Below are positions 1 through 10,631 of a stretch of 64,000 nt of DNA, piece after piece. The translations under genes were made by a program, and so were the position numbers. The notes beneath the pieces are model-generated. The model saw only the letters and a program-made list of their open reading frames with translations, was not told the DNA's origin and did no database searches. The DNA is from Pseudomonadota bacterium. Lineage in GTDB: Bacteria > Myxococcota_A > UBA9160 > JADFDR01. Each line of letters begins with the position of its first letter. The first letter of the stretch is position 1. The DNA lies in the NCBI GenBank assembly GCA_003353845.1, contig PIVT01000002.1, forward strand, positions 1-64,000, read 5' to 3'.

Positions 1-317
1 GTCCCCCTGTCTGCGTTGCGAAAGCTTGCCCTAGCCCCGCTAGGGCGGCACTTCCGCGCCTTGCCAGCGGGTCGTCTCCACGCCTGGCTACGCACTCCCT
101 CTACCGCGCACACTCCTAGGCCAGAAATGCCCCGGTTGGCTCCAAGGCAAGTAGCGCGCTGAGTTCAAATTCCAAACCTTTGTACCCCTGGGAAAACGGG
201 TAAAGATTCACGGCATTTCTCTGCGGATGGCATGGCAGATCCCGGGGCCGCCAGCTAGCCTTCCCCCCCGAATGCCTCCTTTTAACATCGTCCCGTGAGA
301 CGACCAAAGGTGAGCCC
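1..317. other. Intergenic region upstream of pyrR
   Basis: No convincing gene is seen here. The left end holds a perfect 8-bp inverted repeat, listed separately. The right end holds a ribosome binding site (AAAGGTGAG, about 305-313) for pyrR. I looked for a PyrR-type anti-antiterminator/attenuator and found no recognisable terminator with a T tract between the repeat and the pyrR start, so an attenuation mechanism is not supported by eye. The region probably carries the pyr operon promoter, but no clear -35/-10 pair stands out. Confidence 0.5.
28..46. repeat. Perfect 8-bp inverted repeat (GCCCTAGC-CCC-GCTAGGGC)
   Basis: An 8-bp perfect stem with a 3-nt loop lies at the left edge of the window. 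No T tract follows on either strand, so it is not a standard intrinsic terminator, although it could end transcription of a gene outside the window or be a REP-like element. Only one copy was noticed. Confidence 0.6.
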
Positions 318-968
318 ATGGATCGACCTACATCCTCTGAAGACTCTGAAGTAAACCCGTCAAATGGGAATTCCCTTCCCAATCGCCTGGCCATGGATGA
401 ATCCCAGGTGCAACGTGCCCTGCGTCGTATCGCCCACGAACTTATCGAGACCACGGCTGAAGACGAGCCCATGTACTTGATCGGCATCCCCAATGGTGGC
501 GTGCCCCTGGCGCAGCAGTTGGCTGAAAACCTGAAAGAATTTTCCGACGTGACGGTGCCCGTGGGCATCTTGGACACCACCTTGTACCGAGATGACCTTC
601 TCGGGATTCGCAGCGGTTCCCGGCCCTCGTTAAAGGGAACCGTGATGCCTGAGCGGGTGGACGGTTACGCGGCCATCCTGGTGGACGATGTGATCAGCAC
701 CGGGCGTACCATTCGCGCGGCGCTGGATGCCCTCATGGACTTCGGGCGGCCCAAGTCGGTGCGGGTGGCAGCGCTGGTAGATCGCGGTCGTCGCGAATTT
801 CCCATCAAGATTGATTTCGTTGGGAAGAACATGCCCACAGGCGATGAAGACTCCGTGGAACTGCGCGGCGTGGGCGACGAGGCCGAGGGCCCCTTGGAAG
901 TGGTCGTGGTTCTGGGAGCTGGAGGGAGTGCTGACGAGAAAACAGAGGAAAGTGAGGTGAGGTCATGA
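318..968 (+). CDS. pyrR: PyrR, bifunctional pyr operon regulator / uracil phosphoribosyltransferase
   Basis: PyrR proteins bind UMP and regulate pyr genes; many also convert uracil and PRPP to UMP. The 216-residue protein has the PRPP-binding motif [10 protein letters not shown] at 122-131, the LYRDDL block near 89-94 and the [10 protein letters not shown] block near 154-163, all typical of PyrR. The loop that reads TRG in Bacillus PyrR is NGG here (59-61). The first 25 residues precede the usual family start (Met26, position 393), but the ATG at 318 has the ribosome binding site (AAAGGTGAG) and Met26 does not, so 318 is preferred. The stop overlaps the pyrB start by 4 nt (ATGA), so it is the first gene of the pyrimidine operon. 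Whether it regulates by RNA attenuation here is unclear because no attenuator is visible upstream. Confidence 0.93.
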   Translation: MDRPTSSEDSEVNPSNGNSLPNRLAMDESQVQRALRRIAHELIETTAEDEPMYLIGIPNGGVPLAQQLAENLKEFSDVTVPVGILDTTLYRDDLLGIRSGSRPSLKGTVMPERVDGYAAILVDDVISTGRTIRAALDALMDFGRPKSVRVAALVDRGRREFPIKIDFVGKNMPTGDEDSVELRGVGDEAEGPLEVVVVLGAGGSADEKTEESEVRS

Positions 969-1921
969 TCGGGCGAGATTTGCTGAGCATGGAGGATCTT
1001 TCGCGGGAAGACATCGAGAAGATTCTCGATACCGCGGCGCATATGCAGGAGATCGGTCAGCGGGCCGTGAAGAAAGTACCTTCCTTGCGCGGGCGGACCA
1101 TTGTCAATTTGTTTTTTGAATCTTCGACGCGCACACGCATGAGCTTCGAAATCGCTGGCAAACGCCTTTCGGCCGACGTCATCAACTTTTCCGCCTCCAG
1201 CTCCAGCCTCTCCAAGTCCGAGAGCATCATGGACACGGCGCGAACCGTAGACGCCATGGATCCAGATCTCGTGGTGGTGCGACACAAGGTGGCCGGGGTA
1301 CCCAAGATCATCGCCGATGCCTTGAGCGCGCCGGTGATTAACGCGGGCGACGGCGCTCACGAGCATCCCACCCAGGCCTTGCTCGACATGCTCACAGTGA
1401 AACAAGCCAAGGGACGCATCGCAGGCCTCACGGTCACCATCGTGGGTGATGTGCTGCACTCCCGCGTTGCGCGCTCCAATATTTACGGCTTCATTAAAAT
1501 GGGGGCCGAGGTACGCATTGCCGCACCGCCCACCATGTTGCCTCCGGGCATCGAAGCCTTGGGCGTGAAGGCCTACACCTCCTTGCGCCAGGCCATTGAG
1601 GGCGCCGATGTGGTGATGATGCTGCGCATTCAAATGGAGCGTCTGCAAGGCGCGCTCTTCCCCAGTGTGCGCGAATACTCCGAAACTTTCGGGCTCAGTC
1701 GAACGAAGCTGCGCGTGGCCAAGCCCGACTGCATTGTCATGCACCCCGGGCCCATCAATCGCGGCGTCGAGCTGTCCCACGAACTGGCCGACGGAGGTGA
1801 GTCGGTGATTCTCGAACAGGTGCGCAACGGCGTGGCCCTGCGTATGGCCCTGCTTTACTTGTTTACGGGCCGACCATCCAAGGATGAAGAGGTAGCAGCG
1901 CTCGGGGAGGAGACGAAATGA
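965..1921 (+). CDS. pyrB: Aspartate carbamoyltransferase catalytic subunit
   Basis: Catalyses carbamoyl phosphate + L-aspartate to N-carbamoyl-L-aspartate, the committed step of pyrimidine synthesis, in the cytoplasm. The 318 residues match the catalytic-chain length. The carbamoyl-phosphate loop [13 protein letters not shown] lies at 50-62, the SLSKSES loop with its lysine near 81-87, then HPTQALLD near 130 and [11 protein letters not shown] near 260-270. Together these make the family assignment secure. No pyrI regulatory subunit or inactive dihydroorotase partner is adjacent; pyrC follows with an ATGA overlap (1918-1921), as in operons where PyrB acts as a trimer or associates with PyrC. 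It is translationally coupled to pyrR by a second ATGA overlap at 965-968. Confidence 0.97.
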   Translation: MIGRDLLSMEDLSREDIEKILDTAAHMQEIGQRAVKKVPSLRGRTIVNLFFESSTRTRMSFEIAGKRLSADVINFSASSSSLSKSESIMDTARTVDAMDPDLVVVRHKVAGVPKIIADALSAPVINAGDGAHEHPTQALLDMLTVKQAKGRIAGLTVTIVGDVLHSRVARSNIYGFIKMGAEVRIAAPPTMLPPGIEALGVKAYTSLRQAIEGADVVMMLRIQMERLQGALFPSVREYSETFGLSRTKLRVAKPDCIVMHPGPINRGVELSHELADGGESVILEQVRNGVALRMALLYLFTGRPSKDEEVAALGEETK

Positions 1922-3213
1922 GTCGCATCTTATTGCGCGGAGGTCGCGTTCTCGATCCTGCCACCAACACCGACAAAGTTTGTGACCTGCTGATGGAAGA
2001 CGGCCTGGTGCTCGAAGTCGGTCAAAAGTTAAGCGCCGAAGACGCTGTCGTGCGCGATGTGTCGGGCCTGTGGGTGGCGCCGGGTTTCTGCGACATGCAC
2101 GTGCATTTCCGCGAGCCGGGACTCGAATACAAGGAAGACATTGCATCGGGGGGCCGCGCAGCAGTGGCGGGCGGCTTTACCAGTGTGGCTTGCATGGCCA
2201 ATACCGAACCCGTCAATGACGATCCTGCCGTGACGGACTTCATCATCGACCGCGCGCGAGCCGATTCACCGGCGCGCGTCTATCCCATCGCTGCGGCCAC
2301 CAAGGGCTTGCAAGGTCAAGTCATGACGGAGATGTCCGCTTTGGTAGAGGCCGGCGCGGTGGCCTTCAGCGACGACGGCTCCACCATCATGGATGGCGGC
2401 GTCATGCGCAACGTGTTGGAGTACTCCTGCCTGGTGAAGAAGCCTGTCATCGTCCATGCGGAAGATTGCTGCATTCGCGGCAAGGGCGTGGTGAATGAAG
2501 GCCCGGTTTCCACTCGCTTGGGGTTGCCCGGAAATCCCACGGCCGCCGAAGATGTGTTGGTGGCACGGGACATCGCCCTGGCCAAGGTCACGGGTGCTCA
2601 CGTGCACATTGCACACGTTTCCTCGGCGGGTGCTGTGGAGCAGATTCGCGATGCGCGTGCGCGCGGGGTTCATGTGACGGCTGAAGTGACGCCGCATCAT
2701 ATTGAACTCACGGACGAAGCGACCTTGGGTTACGACACCAACACCAAGATGGCGCCTCCTTTGCGTTCCCAAGCCGATGTCGATGCCTGTCAAGCGGGGT
2801 TGGTGGACGGCACCATTGATTGCATCGCCACGGATCATGCCCCCCACGCGGTGCACGAGAAAGATACAGACTTCATCGAAGCTCCCTGTGGCATCATCGG
2901 TTTGGAGACGGCCTTGCCCGTGTGCTTGGGCATGGTGCGCAGCGGGGCGCTTTCTCCGCTGGAAATGATGCGCCGCATGTCGACGGAGGGCGTCAAACTA
3001 TTGAACTGCCCGGGCGGAAGCCTGGAAGTGGGAGCCGTGGCTGACGTTGTGGTCATCGACCCCGATTTGACCTGGACCTACGACCCCATGAAGGGGTATT
3101 CCAAGAGCCGAAATTCTCCCTGGTCCGGCAAGCCACTCACGGGGCGCGTGCTCGCGACCTATGTGGGCGGAAAACTCGTATTTGATGTGAATGAAGGGGT
3201 GTTGTTTCCGTGA
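1918..3213 (+). CDS. pyrC: Dihydroorotase (class I)
   Basis: Zn-dependent amidohydrolase that cyclises carbamoyl-aspartate to dihydroorotate, the third step of the pathway. The 431-residue length is that of class I (multifunctional-type) dihydroorotases and longer than the roughly 345-residue E. coli enzyme. The metal-binding [10 protein letters not shown] motif is at 59-68 (His61, His63), followed by the glycine-rich [13 protein letters not shown] segment. A later HAEDC segment and the ATDHAPH motif near 304-310 supply further active-site residues. The catalytic residues appear intact, so this is probably an active enzyme and not the inactive PyrC' form. It overlaps pyrB by 4 nt upstream and carA by 4 nt downstream (GTGA at 3210-3213). 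Confidence 0.96.
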   Translation: MSRILLRGGRVLDPATNTDKVCDLLMEDGLVLEVGQKLSAEDAVVRDVSGLWVAPGFCDMHVHFREPGLEYKEDIASGGRAAVAGGFTSVACMANTEPVNDDPAVTDFIIDRARADSPARVYPIAAATKGLQGQVMTEMSALVEAGAVAFSDDGSTIMDGGVMRNVLEYSCLVKKPVIVHAEDCCIRGKGVVNEGPVSTRLGLPGNPTAAEDVLVARDIALAKVTGAHVHIAHVSSAGAVEQIRDARARGVHVTAEVTPHHIELTDEATLGYDTNTKMAPPLRSQADVDACQAGLVDGTIDCIATDHAPHAVHEKDTDFIEAPCGIIGLETALPVCLGMVRSGALSPLEMMRRMSTEGVKLLNCPGGSLEVGAVADVVVIDPDLTWTYDPMKGYSKSRNSPWSGKPLTGRVLATYVGGKLVFDVNEGVLFP

Positions 3214-4472
3214 ATGCTCGACAAGCGCTATTTGCCGCAAAGAAGCCTGCCTTGCTCGCCTTGGCCGATGGGACAGTGTACCGGGGTACGGCCTTGGGTG
3301 CCGAAGCCGTGGGTACCGGTGAGGTGTGTTTCAATACCAGTATCACCGGTTACCAAGAGATTCTCTCCGATCCCTCTTACGCCGGACAAATGGTAGCCAT
3401 GACCTACACCCAGATCGGGAACGTAGGCACCAACGCACAGGATTCGGAATCGGCGCGGCCTTTTCTCTCGGGTTTCATCGTAAAGGAAGCCTTTCAAGTC
3501 CCCAGCAATTTCCGCTCGGAAGAAACCTTGCACGATTATCTCGTGCGTTGGGAAGTGCCGGCCATTGAAGGCATCGATACGCGTGCCCTGGTGCGACGCA
3601 TTCGCGACGAGGGTGCACAGATGGCAGTCCTCTCGACGGACCCGGCCCAGCAAGACCCCGAAGCCTTGGTGGAGTTGGCGTGCAAAGCCCAGGGGCTTGA
3701 GGGCGTGGACATGGTCAAGCGTGTGACCTGTGAGGAGCCTTACGAATTCAGCCAAGGCACCTGGTCGGGTATCGCCGGACAACCCACCCGTGCACAAGTG
3801 CCCGAGGAAAAGCTCAAAGTCGTGGCTTATGACTTCGGCGTGAAACGAAACATCTTACGCCTCTTGGTGGAAAACGGTTTTGAGGTGACCGTGGTGCCTG
3901 CCACGACACCCGCTAGCGACGTATTGGCGCGCAAGCCTGACGCCGTCTTTCTCTCCAATGGCCCGGGTGATCCCGCGGCCGTGGAGGGTGTGTTGGAAAA
4001 CGTGCGCACCCTCGCCAATGAGCTGCCGGTCTTCGGCATTTGCCTGGGTCATCAAATTTTGGGATTGGCCTTGGGCGGTACGACGCACAAACTCAAGTTC
4101 GGTCACCACGGCGGAAACCAACCGGGACAAGACCAGTTCACCAAGAAGGTTTCCATTTGCGCGGAGAACCACGGCTTTGCTGTGGACGCCGAATCGCTGC
4201 GCACGGCGGGTGAGCCCGTCGTGATTACGCATTTGAATCTCAACGATGGTACCGTCGAAGGCCTGGCCCATGAGACGAAACCCATCTTCTCGGTGCAGTA
4301 TCACCCAGAGGCCAGCCCCGGCCCTCACGACGCGGGCTTCTTCTTTACGCGTTTCCGCGAAATGGTACTGCGCCACAAACAGGGTGAAGCCGTCACCGGC
4401 GCCCAAATTGCGAACACTGCTGGCAATGTTGCGGACTGTTCTGCGGACTGTTCTGAGAACAAGGGAGTTTAG
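3210..4472 (+). CDS. carA: Carbamoyl-phosphate synthase small (glutaminase) subunit
   Basis: Hydrolyses glutamine and channels ammonia to CarB. The N-terminal CPSase small-chain domain spans about 14-150. A class I glutamine amidotransferase domain follows from about 203, with nucleophile Cys278 in FGICLGHQ and His365/Glu367 in QYHPEAS. The start is a GTG that overlaps the pyrC stop (GTGA). The last ~35 residues form a low-complexity tail containing a perfect 12-bp tandem duplication (4431-4442 and 4443-4454) that encodes ADCS twice. The tail lies beyond the conserved fold, so the duplication should be harmless. carB begins 4 nt after the stop. Confidence 0.97.
   Translation: MNARQALFAAKKPALLALADGTVYRGTALGAEAVGTGEVCFNTSITGYQEILSDPSYAGQMVAMTYTQIGNVGTNAQDSESARPFLSGFIVKEAFQVPSNFRSEETLHDYLVRWEVPAIEGIDTRALVRRIRDEGAQMAVLSTDPAQQDPEALVELACKAQGLEGVDMVKRVTCEEPYEFSQGTWSGIAGQPTRAQVPEEKLKVVAYDFGVKRNILRLLVENGFEVTVVPATTPASDVLARKPDAVFLSNGPGDPAAVEGVLENVRTLANELPVFGICLGHQILGLALGGTTHKLKFGHHGGNQPGQDQFTKKVSICAENHGFAVDAESLRTAGEPVVITHLNLNDGTVEGLAHETKPIFSVQYHPEASPGPHDAGFFFTRFREMVLRHKQGEAVTGAQIANTAGNVADCSADCSENKGV
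4431..4454 (+). repeat. Two perfect 12-bp tandem copies in the carA tail
   Basis: The unit GCGGACTGTTCT occurs twice with no gap, in frame within carA, encoding Ala-Asp-Cys-Ser twice. It looks like a recent slippage duplication in a dispensable C-terminal tail. Confidence 0.85.
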
Positions 4473-4476
4473 GGAA

Positions 4477-7400
4477 GTGCCCAAGCGAAATGACATACAG
4501 AGCGTCTTAGTTTTTGGCTCGGGTCCCATCATCATCGGACAAGCCTGTGAATTTGATTATTCCGGCACCCAAGCTTGCCGCGTGCTCAAGGAAGAGGGCT
4601 ACCGCGTCATACTGCTCAACTCCAATCCAGCCACCATCATGACGGATCCGGAAACGGCGGACGCCACCTACATCGAGCCCATGACGGTAGAAGCGGCCAG
4701 CAAGATCATCGACATCGAACGACCCGATGTGATTCTGCCCACCGTCGGTGGTCAAACGGCGTTGAACCTGGCCCTGGCCCTGGTCGATGCGGGTGTACTG
4801 GAGAAGTACGGAGTCCAGCTCATCGGTGCCCAGGTGGAATCCATCAACAAGGCTGAAGACCGCGAGCTGTTTGCTCAGGCCATGGGAAACATAGGCTTGT
4901 CCGTGCCCCGCTCGGGCGTGGCGCGCAACGTGGCTGAAGCGCGTGAAGCCTTAGCCAACACCCACTTGCCTGCCATTATTCGACCCAGCTTCACCATGGG
5001 TGGCACGGGCGGAAGCATCGCCTACACGGATGAAGAATTCGATGGCTTGGTGCAATGGGCCTTGGATCAATCGCCGGCCACCGAATGCCTGATTGAGCAG
5101 AGCATCCTAGGATGGAAAGAGTTCGAGCTTGAGTTGATGCGCGATGCTGCGGACAACGTGGTGGTGATCTGCTCCATTGAAAATGTCGATCCCATGGGCG
5201 TACACACGGGCGATTCCATCACGGTGGCGCCGGCCCAGACGCTGACGGACAAAGAATACCAGGTGATGCGCGATGCTGCGGTGGACATCATGCGCGAGAT
5301 CGGCGTGGACACCGGTGGTTCCAACGTGCAGTTTGGCATCAACCCGGAAGACGGTGCCCTGGTGGTCATCGAGATGAACCCGCGCGTGTCGCGCTCTTCG
5401 GCATTGGCTTCCAAAGCCACGGGCTTTCCCATTGCGAAAATCGCAGCGAAATTGGCTGTGGGATACACCTTGGATGAAATCCAGAACGACATTACCAAGG
5501 AAACGCCGGCCTCCTTCGAGCCCAGCATCGATTACGTGGTCACCAAGATCCCGCGCTTTACCTTTGAAAAGTTCGCCGGGGCCGATGACATTCTGACGAC
5601 GCAAATGAAATCCGTGGGTGAGGCCATGAGCATCGGCCGCACCTTCAAGGAGAGTTTGCAAAAGGCCCTGCGCTCCATGGAGACGGGAACAGCCGGCTTT
5701 GAACCCTTGGAGCTGCCCGAAGGGGAAGAGGGCCTGGCCCTGTTGCGCAAGAAAGTGCGCGATCCGAGACCCGCGCGCTTACACGCGGTGGCTGAAGCCT
5801 TTCGGCGCGGATTCTCTATCAAGGAAGTGTTCGACCTGTGCAAAATCGACCCTTGGTTCTTGGGGAATATTCGCGAGATCATCGAAGCTGAGGCTTGTCT
5901 GGTCGAGGCCAGCGAAAATGAGCGCAAGGAATTCTTGTTGCGCGCCAAGCAAATGGGTTTTTCCGATGCACGTCTGGCGGCTTTGTGGAATGTGAACGAG
6001 GCCGAGGTGCGGGACCTGCGCCACAAGTTGGACATCCGCCCCGTGTACAAGCGCGTTGATACCTGTGCGGCTGAGTTCGAAGCCTTTACGCCTTATATGT
6101 ATTCCACCTATGAGCAGGAATGTGAGGCGGCGCCCACGGATCGCAAGAAGGTCATGATCCTGGGCGGTGGCCCCAACCGCATCGGGCAGGGTATCGAGTT
6201 TGATTACTGCTGTGTCCACGCCTCCTTTGCCTTGGCTGAGGCGGGTTATGAAACCATCATGGTCAACTGCAATCCCGAGACCGTGTCCACGGACTACGAC
6301 ACCAGCGACCGGCTGTACTTTGAGCCGCTCACCTTGGAAGACGTGTTGGAGATTGCTCACATCGAAAAACCGGATGGAGTCATCGTTCAATTCGGCGGGC
6401 AAACACCGCTGAAGTTGTGCTTGGACTTAGAACGCGCCGGCGTGCCTATTTGGGGCACGACGCCCGACGCCATTGATCGAGCTGAAGACCGCGAGCGCTT
6501 CGACGACATGCTGGCCAAGTTGGAGCTGACGAAGCCGGAAAGCGGTTTGGCGCGCAGCGTGGAAGAGGCCGTGGCCATTGCCGCGCGCATCGAGTATCCG
6601 ATCCTGGTCCGACCCTCTTACGTGTTGGGCGGTCGAGCCATGGAGATCGTGCAGAACGAAGAAGGCCTGCGTTACTACATGCAGGTGGCCGTCAACGTAT
6701 CACCTGAGCACCCTGTTTTGGTGGATCGCTTTTTGTCAGATGCGACAGAGGTCGATGTGGACGCCATTTGCGATGGAAAGCGCGTCGTCATTGCCGGCAT
6801 CATGCAGCACATCGAAGAGGCGGGCGTGCACTCGGGTGATTCCGCTTGTTCCTTGCCGCCCTACGATCTCCCACCTTCGATGATCAAAGAGATTGGCGAG
6901 GCTTCGCGCAAGCTGGCTTTGGAATTGGGCGTGTGTGGATTGATGAACGTGCAGTACGCCGTCAAGGGCGATGAGTTGTACATCATCGAAGTCAACCCGC
7001 GCGCTTCGCGAACCGTGCCCTTTGTATCCAAGGCCATTGGTAGGCCTCTGGCGAAATTGGCCAGTCTGGTCATGAGCGGCAAGACATTGGACGAGTTGGA
7101 TTACACGCAGGAGATCGTCCCGCCGCACTTCTCGGTGAAAGAAGCCGTGCTGCCCTTCGTGAAGTTCCCCGGCGTAGACACCTTGCTCTCGCCCGAAATG
7201 CGCAGCACGGGTGAGGTCATGGGCATCGATTCTGATTTCGGTCGAGCGTATGCGAAATCTCAAATCCAAGCGGGCAATACCTTGCCCTTGTCAGGTCGCA
7301 TTTTGGTTTCGGTAAAAGAAGAGGACCACGACCGAGTGGCGGAAGCCGTGAAAGAATTGACGGACAATGGATTCGACATCATCGCTACGACGGGAACGGC

Positions 7401-7710
7401 AGCGACGTTTAAGGCCTTGGGCATAGAGTCCGAGTTGGTGGCCAAGGTAGGGCAGGGACATCCCAATACCGTGGAGCGGATCAACGAAGGGGATGTGGAC
7501 CTGGTCATCAATACCGTGGGTGCCGACCCGCGCTCAGTGAGCGACTCTTCCAGCATTCGCCGTGCGGCCTTGACTCAGGGGATCCCCTATTTCACTACGG
7601 CAGCGGCTGCCTGCGCGGCAGTGGGCGGCATTCGCGCCTTGCAGTCGGAGTCTATCGGTGTGCGCGCATTACAGGAAACACACCGCCGCATTGGCGAGGA
7701 CTCAAACTAG
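4477..7710 (+). CDS. carB: Carbamoyl-phosphate synthase large subunit
   Basis: Makes carbamoyl phosphate from bicarbonate, ammonia and two ATP, feeding pyrB and arginine synthesis. The GTG at 4477 gives 1077 residues, the normal length. It has a strong ribosome binding site (AAGGGAG, 4461-4467) and starts at the expected N-terminus ([17 protein letters not shown]). A longer in-frame reading from 4246 would overlap carA extensively and is rejected. Two homologous ATP-grasp halves are visible, opening with [20 protein letters not shown] and [22 protein letters not shown]-terminal MGS-like allosteric domain follows after about 935. It is the last pyrimidine gene of the operon, with recG 13 nt downstream. 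Confidence 0.97.
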   Translation: MPKRNDIQSVLVFGSGPIIIGQACEFDYSGTQACRVLKEEGYRVILLNSNPATIMTDPETADATYIEPMTVEAASKIIDIERPDVILPTVGGQTALNLALALVDAGVLEKYGVQLIGAQVESINKAEDRELFAQAMGNIGLSVPRSGVARNVAEAREALANTHLPAIIRPSFTMGGTGGSIAYTDEEFDGLVQWALDQSPATECLIEQSILGWKEFELELMRDAADNVVVICSIENVDPMGVHTGDSITVAPAQTLTDKEYQVMRDAAVDIMREIGVDTGGSNVQFGINPEDGALVVIEMNPRVSRSSALASKATGFPIAKIAAKLAVGYTLDEIQNDITKETPASFEPSIDYVVTKIPRFTFEKFAGADDILTTQMKSVGEAMSIGRTFKESLQKALRSMETGTAGFEPLELPEGEEGLALLRKKVRDPRPARLHAVAEAFRRGFSIKEVFDLCKIDPWFLGNIREIIEAEACLVEASENERKEFLLRAKQMGFSDARLAALWNVNEAEVRDLRHKLDIRPVYKRVDTCAAEFEAFTPYMYSTYEQECEAAPTDRKKVMILGGGPNRIGQGIEFDYCCVHASFALAEAGYETIMVNCNPETVSTDYDTSDRLYFEPLTLEDVLEIAHIEKPDGVIVQFGGQTPLKLCLDLERAGVPIWGTTPDAIDRAEDRERFDDMLAKLELTKPESGLARSVEEAVAIAARIEYPILVRPSYVLGGRAMEIVQNEEGLRYYMQVAVNVSPEHPVLVDRFLSDATEVDVDAICDGKRVVIAGIMQHIEEAGVHSGDSACSLPPYDLPPSMIKEIGEASRKLALELGVCGLMNVQYAVKGDELYIIEVNPRASRTVPFVSKAIGRPLAKLASLVMSGKTLDELDYTQEIVPPHFSVKEAVLPFVKFPGVDTLLSPEMRSTGEVMGIDSDFGRAYAKSQIQAGNTLPLSGRILVSVKEEDHDRVAEAVKELTDNGFDIIATTGTAATFKALGIESELVAKVGQGHPNTVERINEGDVDLVINTVGADPRSVSDSSSIRRAALTQGIPYFTTAAAACAAVGGIRALQSESIGVRALQETHRRIGEDSN

Positions 7711-7723
7711 GACGCCGGTGGCC

Positions 7724-10237
7724 ATGAGTGAAGACCAGCAGCGCGAGGGGCTTGAAGCCGACGAGGCAGATGAAGGTGTAAGTCCCTTTACTGCCTCGGT
7801 CCGCCAGTTGTGCAAGCAACTGCGTGCGGCCGTGGAAGAACTTTCCCAGAAAACAGAGCAGGAAACAGAACCCAAAAAAGAAGTCGCCATCCTGGCAGCT
7901 TTCGATGAATTTCGATCCTTGTCCATTCCCAGCAGTGTGCGCAAAACCCTGGGCGATCTGCGCAGCGATTTTGTCAAACCCCTTTCAGGTCGCAAGCGTG
8001 AAGATGCCTTGATGCGAGCGCTGTCCCTGTTGGGTCCGATGTCCAAGCCTTCTTATGCTGAAGAACTGTTATCGGTTTCGCTGGAGGTGTTCCCGGGCAT
8101 GGGCCCCAAGCGCGTTTCCGCTTTGGCGAAGTCTGAATTGCGAACGCCTTACGCCTGCTTGTTTCGATTCCCCAACCGTTATGACGATCGCAGTGCTTTG
8201 GCACAGGTGAGCCACCTGCAAGTGGGTCAGCACGCGACCTTTGTGGGGGAGGTGCTCGAGTCCGAAGCGCTGGATGGGGGCGTGCGCAATAACTACGGAA
8301 ACAGAGGCGCAAAGCGCCCGGTGCTGCGCGCCTTGCTCGGCGATAGCACGGGCAGCATCGAGTGCACATGGTTTCACGCGCCGGCACTCGTGCGCGAGTT
8401 GGTTACGCCGGGGACACGCCTGCGTGTCACGGGAGATGTGCGTCGTTACAAATTCGAAAAGCAAATGACCCATCCCGATTTGGAGCGCCTGGAAGACGGC
8501 GGAGAAGTGATGGGCACGCCCGACGACGAACCCAGTGCGCGCGAAAACGAATTGCAATCCCTGCGCGACATCGCGCCCGAGTACGGCACACCCGGTGCTT
8601 TGCCCCCGCGTGTGGTGCGTGAATTGTTTCAGCATGCCGTGGAACAATACGCGGATTTGGTTCCCGGGTACCTCCCAGCAGAGATTGTGCAGGGGCGAGA
8701 ATTGCCCACAGTGGGCAATTCTTTGCGCGGCATTCACCAGCCTGAGGCCGACGCCGATTTTTATGCCTTGCGTTCGGCACAAACCAAATTCCATGAACGC
8801 TTGGTGTTGGAAGAGTTCTACTTGTTGGAGTGCGGTCTCGCGCTGCGCAGTGAGATGTCCGCGCGCGCCCCGGGTATCTCCATGCCCCACGCCCCTGAGG
8901 AGATCGAAGCCGATCAAGCGTCGCTGCCCTTTACACTCACCAAGGCCCAGCGGCGTGTCGTGGCAGAAATTTTGAAAGATCTCACCAAGCCCCATCCCAT
9001 GCATCGCTTATTGCAGGGCGATGTGGGCTGTGGCAAAACCGTGGTGGCCTTTTTGGCGGCCCTGGCTGCCGCGCGCGGGGGGTACCAATCGGCTTTGATG
9101 GCGCCGACAGAGCTTCTCGCCGAGCAGCACGCCGCTAGCTTGTCCAACTTGATTGAAGCGGGAGGCCTCTTGACCTCTCTTCGCATCGGTTTGCTCACAG
9201 CGTCAGTGCCCAAGGCCGGTGCCGATGAGTTGCGCCGGCAATTGGCGGCTGGCGAGATCGACCTGGTGGTGGGCACCCACGCGCTGGTGCAAGGCGAAGT
9301 GCGCTTCGACAAGCTGGGCTTGGCCATTGTGGATGAGCAACACCGTTTCGGTGTGCGTCAACGTGCGGCCTTGTCCAAGAAGGGTGCCGAGGGTCTCGAG
9401 CCCCATGTCTTGGTCATGACAGCCACACCCATTCCGCGCACGCTGGCACTCACGCTATGGGGTGATTTGGATCTGTCCATCATCGACGAACTGCCCCCCG
9501 GTCGCTTGCCCGTGAAGACCGAGTTGCTGCGCCCCGGCCAGGGCCAGGTCGTGATGGAGGCCATACGCGAAGTGACGGGACGCGGCGAACAAGTCTACGT
9601 GGTCTATCCCCTGGTGGAAGAGTCCGAGAAAATGGATCTGCTCTCCGCCGTGGAATCCGCCCAGCGCATTGCAGCCGCCTTTCCAGACTTGCATGTGGAA
9701 ATTGTCCACGGTCAATTGACGGCCGAAGAACGCAACGCCGCCATGGCCCGCTTCAAAAAGGGCGAGAGCCATATTCTGGTTTCCACCACGGTCATCGAGG
9801 TGGGTGTCGATGTACCCAACGCCTCGCTCATGGTCATCGAACACGCCGAGCGCTTTGGCCTGGCCCAGCTTCATCAATTGCGTGGCCGGGTAGGGCGCGG
9901 CCAGGCCGAGGCGCGTTGCATGTTGATCTCCCGCAAGAAAACCCAAGATGGCGAAGCGCGCCTGAAAGCCATGCTGGAAACCACAGACGGATTCAAGATT
10001 GCAGACGCCGATTTGAAGATTCGCGGCCCGGGTGAATTCCTGGGGACCCAGCAGAGCGGGCGCCTGCCCGAGTTGCGCCTGGCGGATCTACTGCGCGATG
10101 CCCGACTGATTCCAGTGGCACGTGAATCTGCCTTTGCCACCCTGGCTCAAGATCCGGGTCTGGCCCGCCATCCTCAACTGGCCAGCGCCGTCCAAGCGCG
10201 CTGGGGCGACCGCTTAGCCCTTTCCAGCGTGGGATAG
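7724..10237 (+). CDS. recG: ATP-dependent DNA helicase RecG
   Basis: RecG reverses stalled replication forks and processes branched recombination intermediates. The ATG at 7724 gives 837 residues, about 145 more than E. coli RecG; most of the excess is an N-terminal extension (about 1-130) rich in charged residues. The OB/wedge domain lies near 140-270. The helicase core has Walker A GDVGCGKT (Cys where most RecG have Ser), APTELLAEQH, the DEQH box in VDEQHRFG, TATPIPRTLA, and the motif V/VI region STTVIEVGVDVPNA with QLRGRVGRG. The end IADADLKIRGPGEFLGTQQSG is RecG-typical. The gene lies 13 nt after carB, so it may be transcribed with the pyr operon. Confidence 0.95.
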   Translation: MSEDQQREGLEADEADEGVSPFTASVRQLCKQLRAAVEELSQKTEQETEPKKEVAILAAFDEFRSLSIPSSVRKTLGDLRSDFVKPLSGRKREDALMRALSLLGPMSKPSYAEELLSVSLEVFPGMGPKRVSALAKSELRTPYACLFRFPNRYDDRSALAQVSHLQVGQHATFVGEVLESEALDGGVRNNYGNRGAKRPVLRALLGDSTGSIECTWFHAPALVRELVTPGTRLRVTGDVRRYKFEKQMTHPDLERLEDGGEVMGTPDDEPSARENELQSLRDIAPEYGTPGALPPRVVRELFQHAVEQYADLVPGYLPAEIVQGRELPTVGNSLRGIHQPEADADFYALRSAQTKFHERLVLEEFYLLECGLALRSEMSARAPGISMPHAPEEIEADQASLPFTLTKAQRRVVAEILKDLTKPHPMHRLLQGDVGCGKTVVAFLAALAAARGGYQSALMAPTELLAEQHAASLSNLIEAGGLLTSLRIGLLTASVPKAGADELRRQLAAGEIDLVVGTHALVQGEVRFDKLGLAIVDEQHRFGVRQRAALSKKGAEGLEPHVLVMTATPIPRTLALTLWGDLDLSIIDELPPGRLPVKTELLRPGQGQVVMEAIREVTGRGEQVYVVYPLVEESEKMDLLSAVESAQRIAAAFPDLHVEIVHGQLTAEERNAAMARFKKGESHILVSTTVIEVGVDVPNASLMVIEHAERFGLAQLHQLRGRVGRGQAEARCMLISRKKTQDGEARLKAMLETTDGFKIADADLKIRGPGEFLGTQQSGRLPELRLADLLRDARLIPVARESAFATLAQDPGLARHPQLASAVQARWGDRLALSSVG

Positions 10238-10631
10238 AGCGTCTTTGACTCTACCCATGGCGGGAGAATAGTGGGCCCGATCTCCGGGGGAACGGATTTA
10301 GCGGGTCGGGTTGTGGACAGGATGCCGCAGGACCCGTCTATGGCGGCAACATCCTGAAAAAACAGAGTAAATTGCTTGCCCTGGGCCCCCTGACTCGCTA
10401 CATCACCTGCGCGGGATAGTTCGCCTGCGGCCGACTCTAGGAGGGTCGAGGGCCGGGTTCTTCGAAGGCCAACACCAGCAAGAGAAGGCCAGCAAGATCT
10501 GAAGGACCAATGGAAGAGGGAACAGCCTTCTTAGGCAATTGCCCGCTTTGCCCCACACATCCAGAACGCAAATTACCATCGGACTCGACACGCTGAGTCC
10601 TGAAAGTTTTCTACTGACCTGAATCAACAGG
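10238..10631. other. 394-bp intergenic leader between recG and the pyrophosphatase gene
   Basis: No gene with support is seen here. It holds a long imperfect hairpin (10318-10356, listed separately). A near-duplicate purine-rich segment (GGCC..CAGCAAGA) occurs twice between about 10468 and 10500. The ribosome binding region for the pyrophosphatase lies at the right end. A promoter for that gene is expected here, but no confident -35/-10 pair was found. Confidence 0.4.
10318..10356 (+). other. Potential long hairpin in the pyrophosphatase leader
   Basis: CAGGATG-CCGC at 10318-10328 can pair with GCGG-CAA-CATCCTG at 10343-10356, giving an 11-bp stem with a 3-nt bulge and a 14-nt loop. An A-rich run, not a T tract, follows on the + strand, so it is not an obvious intrinsic terminator. 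It could be an RNA structure in the leader of the downstream gene or a protein-binding site. Confidence 0.4.

Noticed and set aside
665-2146. Long minus-strand open frame (493 codons) opposite pyrB
   Set aside because: It mirrors pyrR-pyrB coding sequence; its product is rich in His, Arg and Gly with no domain, as expected for an antisense shadow.
4246-4476. N-terminal extension of carB inside carA
   Set aside because: It would overlap a conserved part of carA in another frame; the GTG at 4477 has the right ribosome binding site and family start.
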